From contig JBDSTZ010000465.1 of NCBI GenBank assembly GCA_039927975.1, positions 1 through 7,314 of the forward strand: 7,314 nt of DNA, in the 5' to 3' direction. The position numbers and the translations under genes were made by a program. Shown here piece after piece: positions 1 to 6,572 of the stretch. The notes beneath the pieces were generated by a model. That model was not told the DNA's origin, did no database searches, and worked only from the letters and a program-made list of their open reading frames with translations. The stretch's first letter is position 1. Every line of letters starts with the position of its first letter. Source of the DNA: JBDSTZ01 sp039927975 (GTDB lineage: Bacteria; Pseudomonadota; Gammaproteobacteria; Burkholderiales; Burkholderiaceae_D).

Positions 1-86
1 CCGACGGCCAGGCGCGCCAGCACCGCCGCGCGCAAGGCGCTGTCGGGATTGTCGAGCGGGAGTTTTAGTTCAGAAATTCGCAACAT
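1..86 (-). CDS. FAD-dependent dehydrogenase family protein (COG2509-like), N-terminal fragment
   Basis: The minus strand reads ATG at 86 and stays open to the window edge, giving 28 complete codons that begin MLRISELKLPLDNPDSALRA. This opening matches my memory of the N-terminus of the widespread COG2509 family of uncharacterised NAD(P)/FAD-dependent oxidoreductases, whose members usually start with a 'LRxxELKLPLDHPExAL' segment ahead of the FAD-binding Rossmann domain. The FAD motif itself lies outside the window, so the assignment rests only on this short segment. The upstream AAAGAG is a weak ribosome binding site placed close to the ATG. The gene is transcribed divergently from the TonB-dependent receptor across a 480-base gap, and a TAAAAT element about 49 bases upstream may be its -10 box. 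Substrate and role are unknown. The frame is clear, but the family name could be wrong. Confidence 0.7.
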   Translation of the reverse strand, partial: MLRISELKLPLDNPDSALRAAVLARLAV

Positions 87-134
87 GGCTCTTTATCCGT
101 CGGGCCGTCGCCGGCTCCTATTTCACAACCCGCT

Positions 135-140
135 ATTTTA
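135..140 (-). promoter_or_regulatory. Possible -10 box for the FAD-dependent protein gene
   Basis: The minus strand reads TAAAAT here, one mismatch from the sigma-70 -10 consensus, and would give a 5' leader of roughly 40 bases before the ATG at 86. No convincing -35 hexamer sits 16-18 bases further upstream, so this is a positional guess. Confidence 0.3.
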
Positions 141-473
141 GCCGACCGCGAGACCGGCGAACCAGCACCGGCGGCGCGGGATGATGCTTGGCAGACATTT
201 GTTGCGATTCATCCACCTTTGTTCGACACGTTTCCGGCCGGTTTCAGACCGCTCTGTCATAGGAGAAAAGTGGCCGCGCGCCGTCCGCTGGCTGTCCGTG
301 CGCCGGATTTTGTACAGCATTTCCGTCCATTTCGCCATCGCCATCCGGTAAATCGCTGGAATGTTGTTTCTTTGCATAGTTAGTTCTCGCACGATTGACA
401 TGGCGCAATTCGATGTGGTCCCATTGATTAATAGAACGACCGTTCATCTGACGTGCCGTTTTATTTCACAGTG

Positions 474-502
474 TTGACACCAATACAACACACATTTTCG
501 TT
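474..502 (+). promoter_or_regulatory. Candidate promoter of the TonB-dependent receptor gene
   Basis: A perfect -35 hexamer, TTGACA, lies at 474-479 in an AT-rich stretch about 90 bases before the start codon. The -10 is poor: at 17-base spacing the hexamer is TTCGTT (497-502), and at 16 it is TTTCGT. The short inverted repeat TTATT-TGCG-AATAA at 501-514 immediately follows and could be an operator half-site pair, but I cannot assign it to any regulator. A second TTGACA at 395-400 has no usable -10. Confidence 0.3.
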
Positions 503-525
503 ATTTGCGAATAAAACTAGAGCAG

Positions 526-544
526 TTCGAATTACCCATTCGGG
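526..544 (+). promoter_or_regulatory. Small stem-loop in the leader of the receptor gene
   Basis: CGAAT at 528-532 pairs with ATTCG at 538-542 around the loop TACCC. In RNA two G-U pairs extend the stem to seven base pairs (526-532 with 538-544). It ends eight bases before the Shine-Dalgarno sequence at 553-560. It could influence translation or mRNA stability, but a stem this short can arise by chance. Confidence 0.3.
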
Positions 545-552
545 ACATGCCC

Positions 553-560
553 AGAAGGAG
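553..560 (+). promoter_or_regulatory. Ribosome binding site of the receptor gene
   Basis: AGAAGGAG ends six bases before the ATG at 567. It is the only strong Shine-Dalgarno sequence near the 5' end of this frame and decides the start. The in-frame ATG at 453 lacks such a site and would put 38 uncharged-to-mixed residues ahead of an obvious signal peptide. Confidence 0.85.
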
Positions 561-566
561 TTTTTA

Positions 567-3428
567 ATGAAATTCAAAATGAAGTCGATGCCCCTCGCCA
601 TTGCCACCGTGATCGCCAGCGGTGCACTCTCCGTCATCCCCGTGACCCAGGCAGTGGCGCAAGAAGCCATGGGCGCCGCCCCAGAAATGCAGAAGGTCCT
701 CGTCACCGGTTCCCTGATCAGCCGCGCCAACAAGGAAACTCCGAGCCCGGTCCAGGTGCTCACCGCCGACGACATGGCAAAATCCGGCTTCACCACCGTC
801 GCCGAAGTGCTCAGCAACCTGACCTCCAGCGGCCAGGGCAATCTGGCCCAGGGCTTCTCCGGCGCCTTCGCCTCCGGCGCCAGCGGCGTCTCGCTGCGCG
901 GCCTGACCCTCGGCGCGACCCTGGTGCTGATCGACGGCCACCGCATGGCCCCGTATCCGCTCTCCGACGACGGCCAGCGCGCCTTTGTCGACGTCTCCAG
1001 CATTCCCTTCGACGCCGTCGAGCGCATCGAAGTGGTCAAGGATGGCGCCTCCTCGGTGTACGGCTCCGACGCCATCGCCGGCGTGGTCAACATCATCCTG
1101 AAGAAGACCTACAACGGCACCAAGATCTCGGCCGAAGGCGGCTACGCCCAGGGCGGCGGCGGCAAGAACGCCCACGTCACCATCACCCACGGCTTCGGCG
1201 ACCTGCAGCGCGACGGCTACAACCTCTACGGCAGCGCCGAATTCCGCCATGCCAACGCCATCAAGCTGTCCGACCGCATCGGCGAGGAGTGGGCCAACGC
1301 CAACTTCACCTCGCGCGGCGGCATCGACGCCCGACGCGGCGTGCCGAACCTGCAAAACGGTCTGCGCGTGGCCGCCAACACGCCGTTCTTCTACAATCCG
1401 GCGCTGGCGGCGACCAACCCGGCCGCTTTCGCCTTCGTCGACAGCAGCTGCGACTACACCCGTTACATCGCCGGCAACTGCGCGATCCCCGACACCGCCG
1501 CCAACATCCAGCCGGAAACCGAGAACTACAACTTCATCATCGGCTTCACCAAGCTGCTCGGCGACGGCTGGAAACTGAACACCAAGGCTTCGCTGTTCGA
1601 CAGCAAGGACGCCAACAACCGCGGCTTGCCGCTGTCCTACCCGGCCGGTTCCTTCGCCGGCAACACCTCGCTGGTGCCGGGCCAGTTCCCGAAAATTGTC
1701 AACGCCATTCCGAGCTTCCTGGTGCCGGCCAACTACCCGGGCAACACCCTCGGCGTGCCGGCCCGCATCTACGGCATCATTCCGGAAATCGCGCCGACCG
1801 TTTCCTCGGTCACCCAGTCAAAGTCCTACCGCCTGGTCGCCGACCTGACCGGTTCGTGGGCCGGTTGGGACATCAACGCGTCGGCCGGCTACACCAAGGT
1901 CGTCACCGACAAGAAGTATGACGGCTACATCGACCGCATCGCCCTGTACAACGCGCTGATCCGTCCGGTCAATCCGTTCAAGGTTACCGGCGGCAACACG
2001 GCGGCCGACCTGGCGGCGATCGCCCCGACGTTCTACAACCAGTCCACCGACGAACTCGACTTCGCCGAATTGCGCGGCTCGCGCGAATTGATGCCTCTGC
2101 CGGGCGGCAGTCTGGCGCTGGCAGCCGGCGTGAGCTACTTGCACAAGGACCTCAACGCGCCGTCGCCAGCGCTGCTGCGCGATGGCGTGGTCGGCAACGG
2201 CGCCGCTTACGCCTTCGGCACCGAGAACATCACGGCCGCCTTCCTGGAATTGAACGCGCCGCTGCTCAAGACGCTCGAGGCGAACGTCTCGGCCCGTTTC
2301 GACCACTACAGCACCTACGGTAATTCGACCACGCCGAAAGCCGGCTTCAAGTGGTCGCCAACCCCGGCCATCACCCTGCGCGGCACCCATTCGCGCGGCT
2401 TCCGCGCGCCGAACGCGGCCGAAAACGCGGTCGGCAGCGCCAGCTTCGCCGCCGGCGCCATCAACGATCCGATCCTGTGCGCCGACGGCAAGGCCACCAC
2501 CGCCGGCAACGTCGTCTCGGCTTGCAGCTTCCAGGTCTCGTACATTCAACTGACCAATAAAGACCTGAAGCCTGAAAAATCGAAGTCGACCACCTTCGGC
2601 CTGATTCTCGAGCCGGTCAAAGGCTGGGCCACCACGATCGACTACTACAACGTGCAGATCAACGGCCAGATCAACTCGGAATTCTCGTTCCCGAGCTTCG
2701 TGCCGACCTATGTGCGTTCGCAGCCGTTGCCAGTGACGATTTCGGACGGCGGCAGCGCCACCCACATCGGCACCCCGGCACTGGGCGCGATCGCCTACAT
2801 TCCGACCAACTACGTCAACGCCAGCTCAACCAAGACCACCGGCATGGAGTTTGAAACCTCCTACCGCTTCAAGCTGGGCGACTACGGCACCTTGAAGCCG
2901 CGCTTCCAGATGACCCACATGTTCAGCTACGTGCTCGACTCGGACGGCGTGACGACCCAGCTGGCCGGCACCCACGGCCCGTCCGGTGTGGGCGGCAACA
3001 CCGGCAATCCGAAGAACCGCGCGCAGTTCTCGCTCGGCTACGACAACGGCCCGCTGAACCTGACCACCACCGTCAACTGGGTTGGCCCGTTCAGCCTGCT
3101 CGACCCGTCGACCGGCTACGACACTTGCTACCTGGCCACCAAGTCGGAAGCGTCGCGCACCAACTTCTTCAACACCACCGCAGCAGCGCCGCCACCGGTC
3201 GAGTTCTGCCACGTGCCGTCGTTTACCTCGACCGACATGACGCTGACTTACAAGCTGACCCCGGCCGTGACCCTGCACGCGACGGTGTTGAACGTGTTTG
3301 ACCGCGCCGCGCCGATCGACGTCGGCACCTACGGCAACGCCACCGCGCAAGTCGCCTACAACCCGGCCTTCCACCAGTCGGGCGCAGTCGGCCGCTTCTT
3401 CAACTTCGGCGCCGCGTTCCAGTTCTAA
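567..3428 (+). CDS. TonB-dependent outer-membrane receptor
   Basis: This encodes a 953-residue outer-membrane transporter that would import a substrate using energy passed from TonB-ExbB-ExbD. Residues 1-31 form a signal peptide: a lysine-rich start, a hydrophobic core, and an AVA/QE cleavage site. A TonB-box-like segment, QKVLVTG, follows at 42-48. The plug domain spans about 55-180 and has the family hallmarks VSLRGL (108-113), VLIDGHR (120-126), the IPFDAVERIEVVKDGASSVYGSDAI run (146-170) and AGVVNIILKK (171-180). The remainder is beta-barrel with many aromatic and Gly/Asn/Thr-rich strands, ending FNFGAAFQF with the terminal Phe typical of outer-membrane proteins. The only six cysteines fall in three near pairs: 295/305, 638/653 and 854/881. 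The length is normal for the large carbohydrate or peptide-type receptors of this group rather than the roughly 700-residue siderophore type, but no neighbouring gene reveals the substrate. It appears monocistronic, with a terminator downstream. Confidence 0.95.
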   Translation: MKFKMKSMPLAIATVIASGALSVIPVTQAVAQEAMGAAPEMQKVLVTGSLISRANKETPSPVQVLTADDMAKSGFTTVAEVLSNLTSSGQGNLAQGFSGAFASGASGVSLRGLTLGATLVLIDGHRMAPYPLSDDGQRAFVDVSSIPFDAVERIEVVKDGASSVYGSDAIAGVVNIILKKTYNGTKISAEGGYAQGGGGKNAHVTITHGFGDLQRDGYNLYGSAEFRHANAIKLSDRIGEEWANANFTSRGGIDARRGVPNLQNGLRVAANTPFFYNPALAATNPAAFAFVDSSCDYTRYIAGNCAIPDTAANIQPETENYNFIIGFTKLLGDGWKLNTKASLFDSKDANNRGLPLSYPAGSFAGNTSLVPGQFPKIVNAIPSFLVPANYPGNTLGVPARIYGIIPEIAPTVSSVTQSKSYRLVADLTGSWAGWDINASAGYTKVVTDKKYDGYIDRIALYNALIRPVNPFKVTGGNTAADLAAIAPTFYNQSTDELDFAELRGSRELMPLPGGSLALAAGVSYLHKDLNAPSPALLRDGVVGNGAAYAFGTENITAAFLELNAPLLKTLEANVSARFDHYSTYGNSTTPKAGFKWSPTPAITLRGTHSRGFRAPNAAENAVGSASFAAGAINDPILCADGKATTAGNVVSACSFQVSYIQLTNKDLKPEKSKSTTFGLILEPVKGWATTIDYYNVQINGQINSEFSFPSFVPTYVRSQPLPVTISDGGSATHIGTPALGAIAYIPTNYVNASSTKTTGMEFETSYRFKLGDYGTLKPRFQMTHMFSYVLDSDGVTTQLAGTHGPSGVGGNTGNPKNRAQFSLGYDNGPLNLTTTVNWVGPFSLLDPSTGYDTCYLATKSEASRTNFFNTTAAAPPPVEFCHVPSFTSTDMTLTYKLTPAVTLHATVLNVFDRAAPIDVGTYGNATAQVAYNPAFHQSGAVGRFFNFGAAFQF

Positions 3429-3444
3429 GCCGGGGCAGGGCGGG

Positions 3445-3466
3445 GCGGCGGCATGGATGCCGCTGC
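3445..3466 (+). other. GC-rich hairpin just after the receptor stop codon
   Basis: Bases 3445-3453 pair with 3458-3466 (nine pairs, one G-U) around the loop TGGA, starting 16 bases past the stop. No T-tract follows, so it is not a standard intrinsic terminator. It could protect the mRNA 3' end or be incidental in GC-rich DNA. Confidence 0.45.
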
Positions 3467-3474
3467 GCTCGGTT

Positions 3475-3539
3475 GCATTAATCTAAGCAGGTTTGCTGCC
3501 GCGCTAAACCGCTGCACTAATCTAGAGCACTAATATAGA
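3475..3539. repeat. 13-base tandem repeat, two near-perfect copies plus a degenerate copy in register
   Basis: GCACTAATCTAGA (3514-3526) is followed directly by GCACTAATATAGA (3527-3539), which differs at one base. A third, degenerate copy, GCATTAATCTAAG, lies at 3475-3487, exactly 39 bases (three units) upstream of the first. The unit at 3501-3513 (GCGCTAAACCGCT) matches 7 of 13 positions, while the unit at 3488-3500 does not resemble the repeat. The array is AT-rich compared with its surroundings and ends where the terminator stem begins. Confidence 0.6.
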
Positions 3540-3573
3540 AGGACGGGATGCCGAGAGGCCCCCGTCCTTTTTT
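3539..3573 (+). terminator. Intrinsic terminator between converging genes
   Basis: AAGGACGGG (3539-3547) pairs with CCCGTCCTT (3561-3569). The interior can extend with GCC-GAGA-GGC (3550-3559), forming a second short stem closed by a GAGA tetraloop. A run of six T residues at 3568-3573 completes a textbook Rho-independent terminator for the receptor transcript. On the minus strand the same hairpin is followed by TTCTATATTAG, a looser T-rich tail, so it may also stop rsmE transcripts, whose stop codon is about 52 bases away. Confidence 0.9.
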
Positions 3574-3625
3574 CTCGTCTGTATATTTAGACTTCGCCGC
3601 AGCCGCCGAGTTCCGCCGGTCGCGC

Positions 3626-4351
3626 TCAGGCGCCGCCCCACAGTGCCGCCAGCATGGCCAGCGCGGCCAGCCCGGCCGTCTCGGTGCGCAGGATGCGTGG
3701 CCCCATCGACAGCGCCAGCGCGCCCTGGGCGATGGCGGCATCTTCTTCCTGCGGCGTGAAGCCGCCTTCGGGACCGATCATCAGGGTGAGCGCTTGCGGC
3801 GGCTGGTGGCGCGCCCAGTCGGCCAGCGACTGCGTGCCGCGCGGGCTGAGCAGCACGCGCTTGTGCAGGTCGTGCTGGCCGATCCAGCCGTGAAAGTCGT
3901 CCAGCGGGGCCAGCCGCGCCAGGCGGTTCCGCCCGCTTTGTTCGGAAGCCGCCTCGATCACCCCCTGCCAGTGGGCCTGGCGTTTCTCGGCGCGCTCGGC
4001 CGACAGCCGCACCACGCAGCGCTGGGCCGCCAGCGGGACAATCCCGGCGGCGCCCAGTTCGACCGCCTTTTCGATGATCCAGTCCATCTTGCTGCCCTCG
4101 GGCAGCGCTTGCGCCAGGGTGATCTCGAACGGCAGCTCGACGTCGCGCGCGACCTGGGCCAGCACCAGCGCGCTGGCGCGCTTCTTGTCGACGGCGGCCA
4201 GCCGCGCGACATATTCGCCGCCGTCGCCATTGAACAGCACCAGTTCGGCCTCGGGCTGAAAGCGCAGCACGTGCAGGTGGTGCGCCACCGTCGCCGGCAG
4301 CTCGAGCGTGGCGCCGACGGTCAGCGGCTGGGGACAAAAGAAACGCGGCAT
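3626..4351 (-). CDS. rsmE: 16S rRNA (uracil-1498-N3)-methyltransferase RsmE
   Basis: This 241-residue cytoplasmic SPOUT-class enzyme transfers a methyl group from S-adenosylmethionine to N3 of U1498 in 16S rRNA of the small subunit. The N-terminal part (about 1-70, MPRFFCPQPL...) is the PUA-like RNA-binding domain. The C-terminal knotted methyltransferase domain carries GSKMDWIIEKAVELG (86-100), EQSGR (137-141), the cofactor-loop motif MIGPEGGF (191-198) and MGPRILRTETA (216-226); all are family signatures, and the length is normal. The start at 4351 is chosen because family proteins begin MPRFF-like and the minus strand has AGGA (4357-4360) five bases before the ATG. The frame continues upstream to 4579, but that extension would overlap tkt and contains nothing family-like; an ATG at 4387 is also possible but lacks such support. 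It converges with the receptor gene and diverges from tkt. Confidence 0.96.
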   Translation of the reverse strand: MPRFFCPQPLTVGATLELPATVAHHLHVLRFQPEAELVLFNGDGGEYVARLAAVDKKRASALVLAQVARDVELPFEITLAQALPEGSKMDWIIEKAVELGAAGIVPLAAQRCVVRLSAERAEKRQAHWQGVIEAASEQSGRNRLARLAPLDDFHGWIGQHDLHKRVLLSPRGTQSLADWARHQPPQALTLMIGPEGGFTPQEEDAAIAQGALALSMGPRILRTETAGLAALAMLAALWGGA

Positions 4352-4385
4352 GCGGGTCCTGGAATTCTGGTCAATAAACACCGGC

Positions 4386-4391
4386 ATTTTA
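4386..4391 (-). promoter_or_regulatory. Possible rsmE -10 box
   Basis: The minus strand reads TAAAAT here, about 35 bases before the rsmE start. No good -35 is present at 16-18 bases, so support is limited to position and the hexamer. It lies 21 bases from the tkt -10 on the opposite strand, so the two promoters would overlap. Confidence 0.3.
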
Positions 4392-4418
4392 TGATGAGCC
4401 CCTCTGGTCTGGTAAAAT
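4389..4418 (+). promoter_or_regulatory. Extended -10 promoter of tkt
   Basis: TAAAAT at 4413-4418 is preceded by TGG (4410-4412), giving the TGn extended -10 element, which reduces the need for a -35. The hexamer 17-18 bases upstream (TTATGA or TATGAT) is a poor -35. The predicted start near 4425 would leave a leader of about 48 bases before the ATG at 4473. Confidence 0.5.
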
Positions 4419-4472
4419 AGTTGGTTCGAAATCCATGCACCGCCCCGCATTCCCAATCCTGCATAGCAAACC

Positions 4473-6470
4473 ATGACACCTACCTTACCGACTACCTTGA
4501 TGGCCAACGCGATCCGCGCGCTGGCAATGGACGCCGTCCAGAAGGCCAATTCCGGCCACCCTGGCATGCCGATGGGCATGGCCGATATCGCGGTCGCCCT
4601 GTGGGCGGGGCATTATCGCCACAACCCGGCCAATCCGAAGTGGATCAACCGCGACCGCTTCCTGTTGTCGAACGGCCACGGCTCGATGCTGCACTACGCG
4701 CTGCTGCACCTGTCCGGCTACGACCTGACGATGGACGACCTCAAGGCCTTCCGCCAGCTGCACTCGAAGACCCCGGGCCACCCTGAGGTCGACGTCACCC
4801 CCGGCATCGAAACCACCACCGGTCCGCTCGGCCAGGGCATCGCCAACGCGGTCGGCATGGCGCTCTCCGAATACCTGCTGGCGGCCCAATTCAACAAGCC
4901 CGGCTTCGACGTGGTCGACCACTACACCTACGCCTTCCTCGGCGACGGCTGCCTGATGGAAGGCATTTCGCACGAGGTGTGCTCGCTGGCCGGCACCCTG
5001 GGCCTGAAAAAACTGATCTTCCTGTACGACGACAACGGCATCTCGATCGACGGCAAGGTCGAGGGCTGGTTCACCGACAACACCCCGCAGCGCTTCGCCT
5101 CCTACGGCTGGAACGTGATCCCGGCCGTCGACGGCCACGACGTCAACGCGGTCGACGCCGCCATCGCCCAGGCCAAGCTGTCCGACAAGCCGACCCTGAT
5201 CTGCTGCAAGAGCATCATCGGCAAGGGTTCGCCCAACCTGCAAGGCGGCGACAAGGTGCACGGCGCCGCCCTCGGCGACAAGGAAGTGGCGGCCGTGCGC
5301 GAGCACCTGCTGTGGACCTCGGTGCCGTTTGAAATCCCGGCCGAAGTCTACGCCGCCTGGGACGCCAAGGCCGCCGGCGCCGCCGCCGAAGGCGCGTGGA
5401 ACGACAGCTTCGCCGCCTACCGCGCCCAGTTCCCGGCCGAAGCGGCCGAACTCGAGCGCCGCATGAAGGGCGATCTGCCGGCCAATTTCGACGCCGTGCT
5501 GGCCGCCGCCATCGCCAGCGCGGTCGACAAGAAGGAAACCATCGCCACCCGCAAGGCCAGCCAGAACGCGATCCAGGCGCTGGCGCCGTCGCTGCCGGAA
5601 TTCCTCGGCGGTTCGGCCGACCTGACCAGCTCCAACCTGACCAACTGGAAAGAGTGCGTCGCCCTGCGTTCCGGCAAGCCAGGCAACCACATCAACTACG
5701 GCGTGCGCGAGTTCGGCATGAGCGCGATCATGAACGGCATCGCCCTGCACGGCGGCTTCATCCCGTTCGGCGCGACCTTCCTGACCTTCTCCGACTACAG
5801 CCGCAACGCGCTGCGCATGGCCGCGCTGATGAAGCTGCGCTCGCTGTTCGTCTTCACCCACGACTCGATCGGCCTGGGCGAAGACGGCCCGACCCACCAG
5901 TCGGTCGAGCACATCTCGTCGATGCGCCTGATTCCGAACCTCGACAACTGGCGTCCGTGCGACACCGTTGAATCGGCCGTGGCATGGGGTGCGGCGGTCC
6001 AGCGCAAGAACGGTCCGTCGACCCTGATCTTCTCGCGCCAGAACCTGCCTTACCAGGAGCGCAGCGCCGAAACGATCGCCAACATCGCCAAGGGCGGCTA
6101 CGTGCTGCAAGACCCGGCCGGCGCCAAGGTGATCCTGATCGCCACCGGTTCCGAAGTCGAGCTGGCGGTGGCCTCGGCCGCCGCGCTGGCCGAGCAGGGC
6201 ATCGCCGCGCGCGTCGTCTCGATGCCGTCGACCGATGTGTTCGACCGCCAGGACGCGGCCTACAAGGCCAGCGTGCTCACGCGCGGTGTGCCGCGGGTGG
6301 CGATCGAAGCGGGCGTGACCGATTTTTGGTATAAATACGTCGGTCTCGAAGGCGCCGTGGTCGGTATCGACACCTTCGGCGAATCGGCCCCGGCGCCGCA
6401 GCTGTTCAAGTATTTCGGTTTCACGGTCGACAATGTCGTCGCCAAAGTCAAGCTGGTGATGGCGCAATAA
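4473..6470 (+). CDS. tkt: Transketolase
   Basis: This thiamine-diphosphate enzyme (665 residues, normal length) moves two-carbon units from ketoses to aldoses in the non-oxidative pentose phosphate pathway and yields or uses glyceraldehyde-3-phosphate. The N-terminal pyrimidine-partner domain contains SGHPGMPMG (27-35), NGHGS with H69, and the cofactor and metal motif GDG (157-159) continuing to DDN (N188). The middle domain has ADLTSSN and GVREFGM, where E413 corresponds to the catalytic glutamate that activates the cofactor, and HDSIGLGEDGPTHQ starting at H463. The C-terminal domain ends normally, close to FGESAPAPQLFKYFGF. All key residues I looked for are present. The ATG at 4473 fits family N-termini (MTPTLPTTLMANAIRALAMD), although no good Shine-Dalgarno precedes it; the ATG at 4500 is no better supported. 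The gene lies 102 bases before gap, on the same strand, and may be cotranscribed with it. Confidence 0.98.
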   Translation: MTPTLPTTLMANAIRALAMDAVQKANSGHPGMPMGMADIAVALWAGHYRHNPANPKWINRDRFLLSNGHGSMLHYALLHLSGYDLTMDDLKAFRQLHSKTPGHPEVDVTPGIETTTGPLGQGIANAVGMALSEYLLAAQFNKPGFDVVDHYTYAFLGDGCLMEGISHEVCSLAGTLGLKKLIFLYDDNGISIDGKVEGWFTDNTPQRFASYGWNVIPAVDGHDVNAVDAAIAQAKLSDKPTLICCKSIIGKGSPNLQGGDKVHGAALGDKEVAAVREHLLWTSVPFEIPAEVYAAWDAKAAGAAAEGAWNDSFAAYRAQFPAEAAELERRMKGDLPANFDAVLAAAIASAVDKKETIATRKASQNAIQALAPSLPEFLGGSADLTSSNLTNWKECVALRSGKPGNHINYGVREFGMSAIMNGIALHGGFIPFGATFLTFSDYSRNALRMAALMKLRSLFVFTHDSIGLGEDGPTHQSVEHISSMRLIPNLDNWRPCDTVESAVAWGAAVQRKNGPSTLIFSRQNLPYQERSAETIANIAKGGYVLQDPAGAKVILIATGSEVELAVASAAALAEQGIAARVVSMPSTDVFDRQDAAYKASVLTRGVPRVAIEAGVTDFWYKYVGLEGAVVGIDTFGESAPAPQLFKYFGFTVDNVVAKVKLVMAQ

Positions 6471-6486
6471 GCTGGCTGGCCATGTG

Positions 6487-6517
6487 CCGCGCGGGCAGGG
6501 CGACTTGCCCCGCGCGG
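6487..6517 (+). other. Strong GC hairpin between tkt and gap
   Basis: CCGCGCGGG (6487-6495) pairs perfectly with CCCGCGCGG (6509-6517), and two further pairs are possible inside if one C bulges. No T-run follows, so it is unlikely to be an efficient intrinsic terminator. It could be a processing or stability element that sets tkt and gap transcript levels apart. I see no clear sigma-70 promoter between it and gap. Confidence 0.5.
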
Positions 6518-6560
6518 TCGCAGTATCGGATGACCCCGCCTCAACAATAGCATTTCACCT

Positions 6561-6566
6561 CAGGAG
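6561..6566 (+). promoter_or_regulatory. Ribosome binding site of gap
   Basis: CAGGAG lies six bases before the ATG at 6573. It is a near-ideal Shine-Dalgarno sequence, in clear contrast with the weak site in front of tkt. Confidence 0.85.
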
Positions 6567-6572
6567 CAGAGT

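Larger units (their letters stand above)
87..566. other. Long intergenic region with no convincing gene
   Basis: This 480-base stretch separates two divergent genes. Its left two thirds has mixed composition; from about 340 onward it is clearly richer in A/T than the neighbouring genes, as expected for a promoter region. Reading frames within it (minus strand 138-401 and 244-447) give low-complexity or arginine-rich products that I do not recognise and have no clear ribosome binding site. A 37-codon plus-strand frame starting GTG at 270 has an AGGAG at 261-265, but there is no other support for it. TTGACA hexamers occur at 395-400 and 474-479. CCGGCCGG at 234-241 is a simple palindrome. I see no tRNA, insertion sequence or CRISPR structure here. 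Confidence 0.7.

Noticed and set aside
234..241. CCGGCCGG palindrome
   Set aside because: Eight-base GC palindromes are expected often in DNA of this composition, and there is no second copy or flanking symmetry.
138..401. An 87-codon minus-strand frame in the intergenic region
   Set aside because: It has no clear ribosome binding site, its composition resembles random reading of this region, and its product is not recognisable.
453..566. Upstream extension of the receptor frame to an ATG at 453
   Set aside because: It would place 38 residues before a complete signal peptide, contains the likely promoter, and lacks a ribosome binding site, while 567 has a strong one.
3548..4420. A 290-codon plus-strand frame opposite rsmE
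   Set aside because: It shadows rsmE, overlaps the terminator, has no ribosome binding site, and its product is Arg/Gln/Leu-rich without recognisable motifs.
4352..4579. Upstream extension of rsmE to 4579
   Set aside because: It overlaps the first 107 bases of tkt and covers the promoter region. Family proteins begin at the MPRFF position, and the Shine-Dalgarno sequence supports 4351.
4485..6467. A 660-codon open frame on the minus strand opposite tkt
   Set aside because: It is a by-product of strong G/C third-position bias in tkt. The product is low-complexity (Arg, Val, Gly, His, Asp rich), matches no family I know, and tkt on the other strand is unambiguous.
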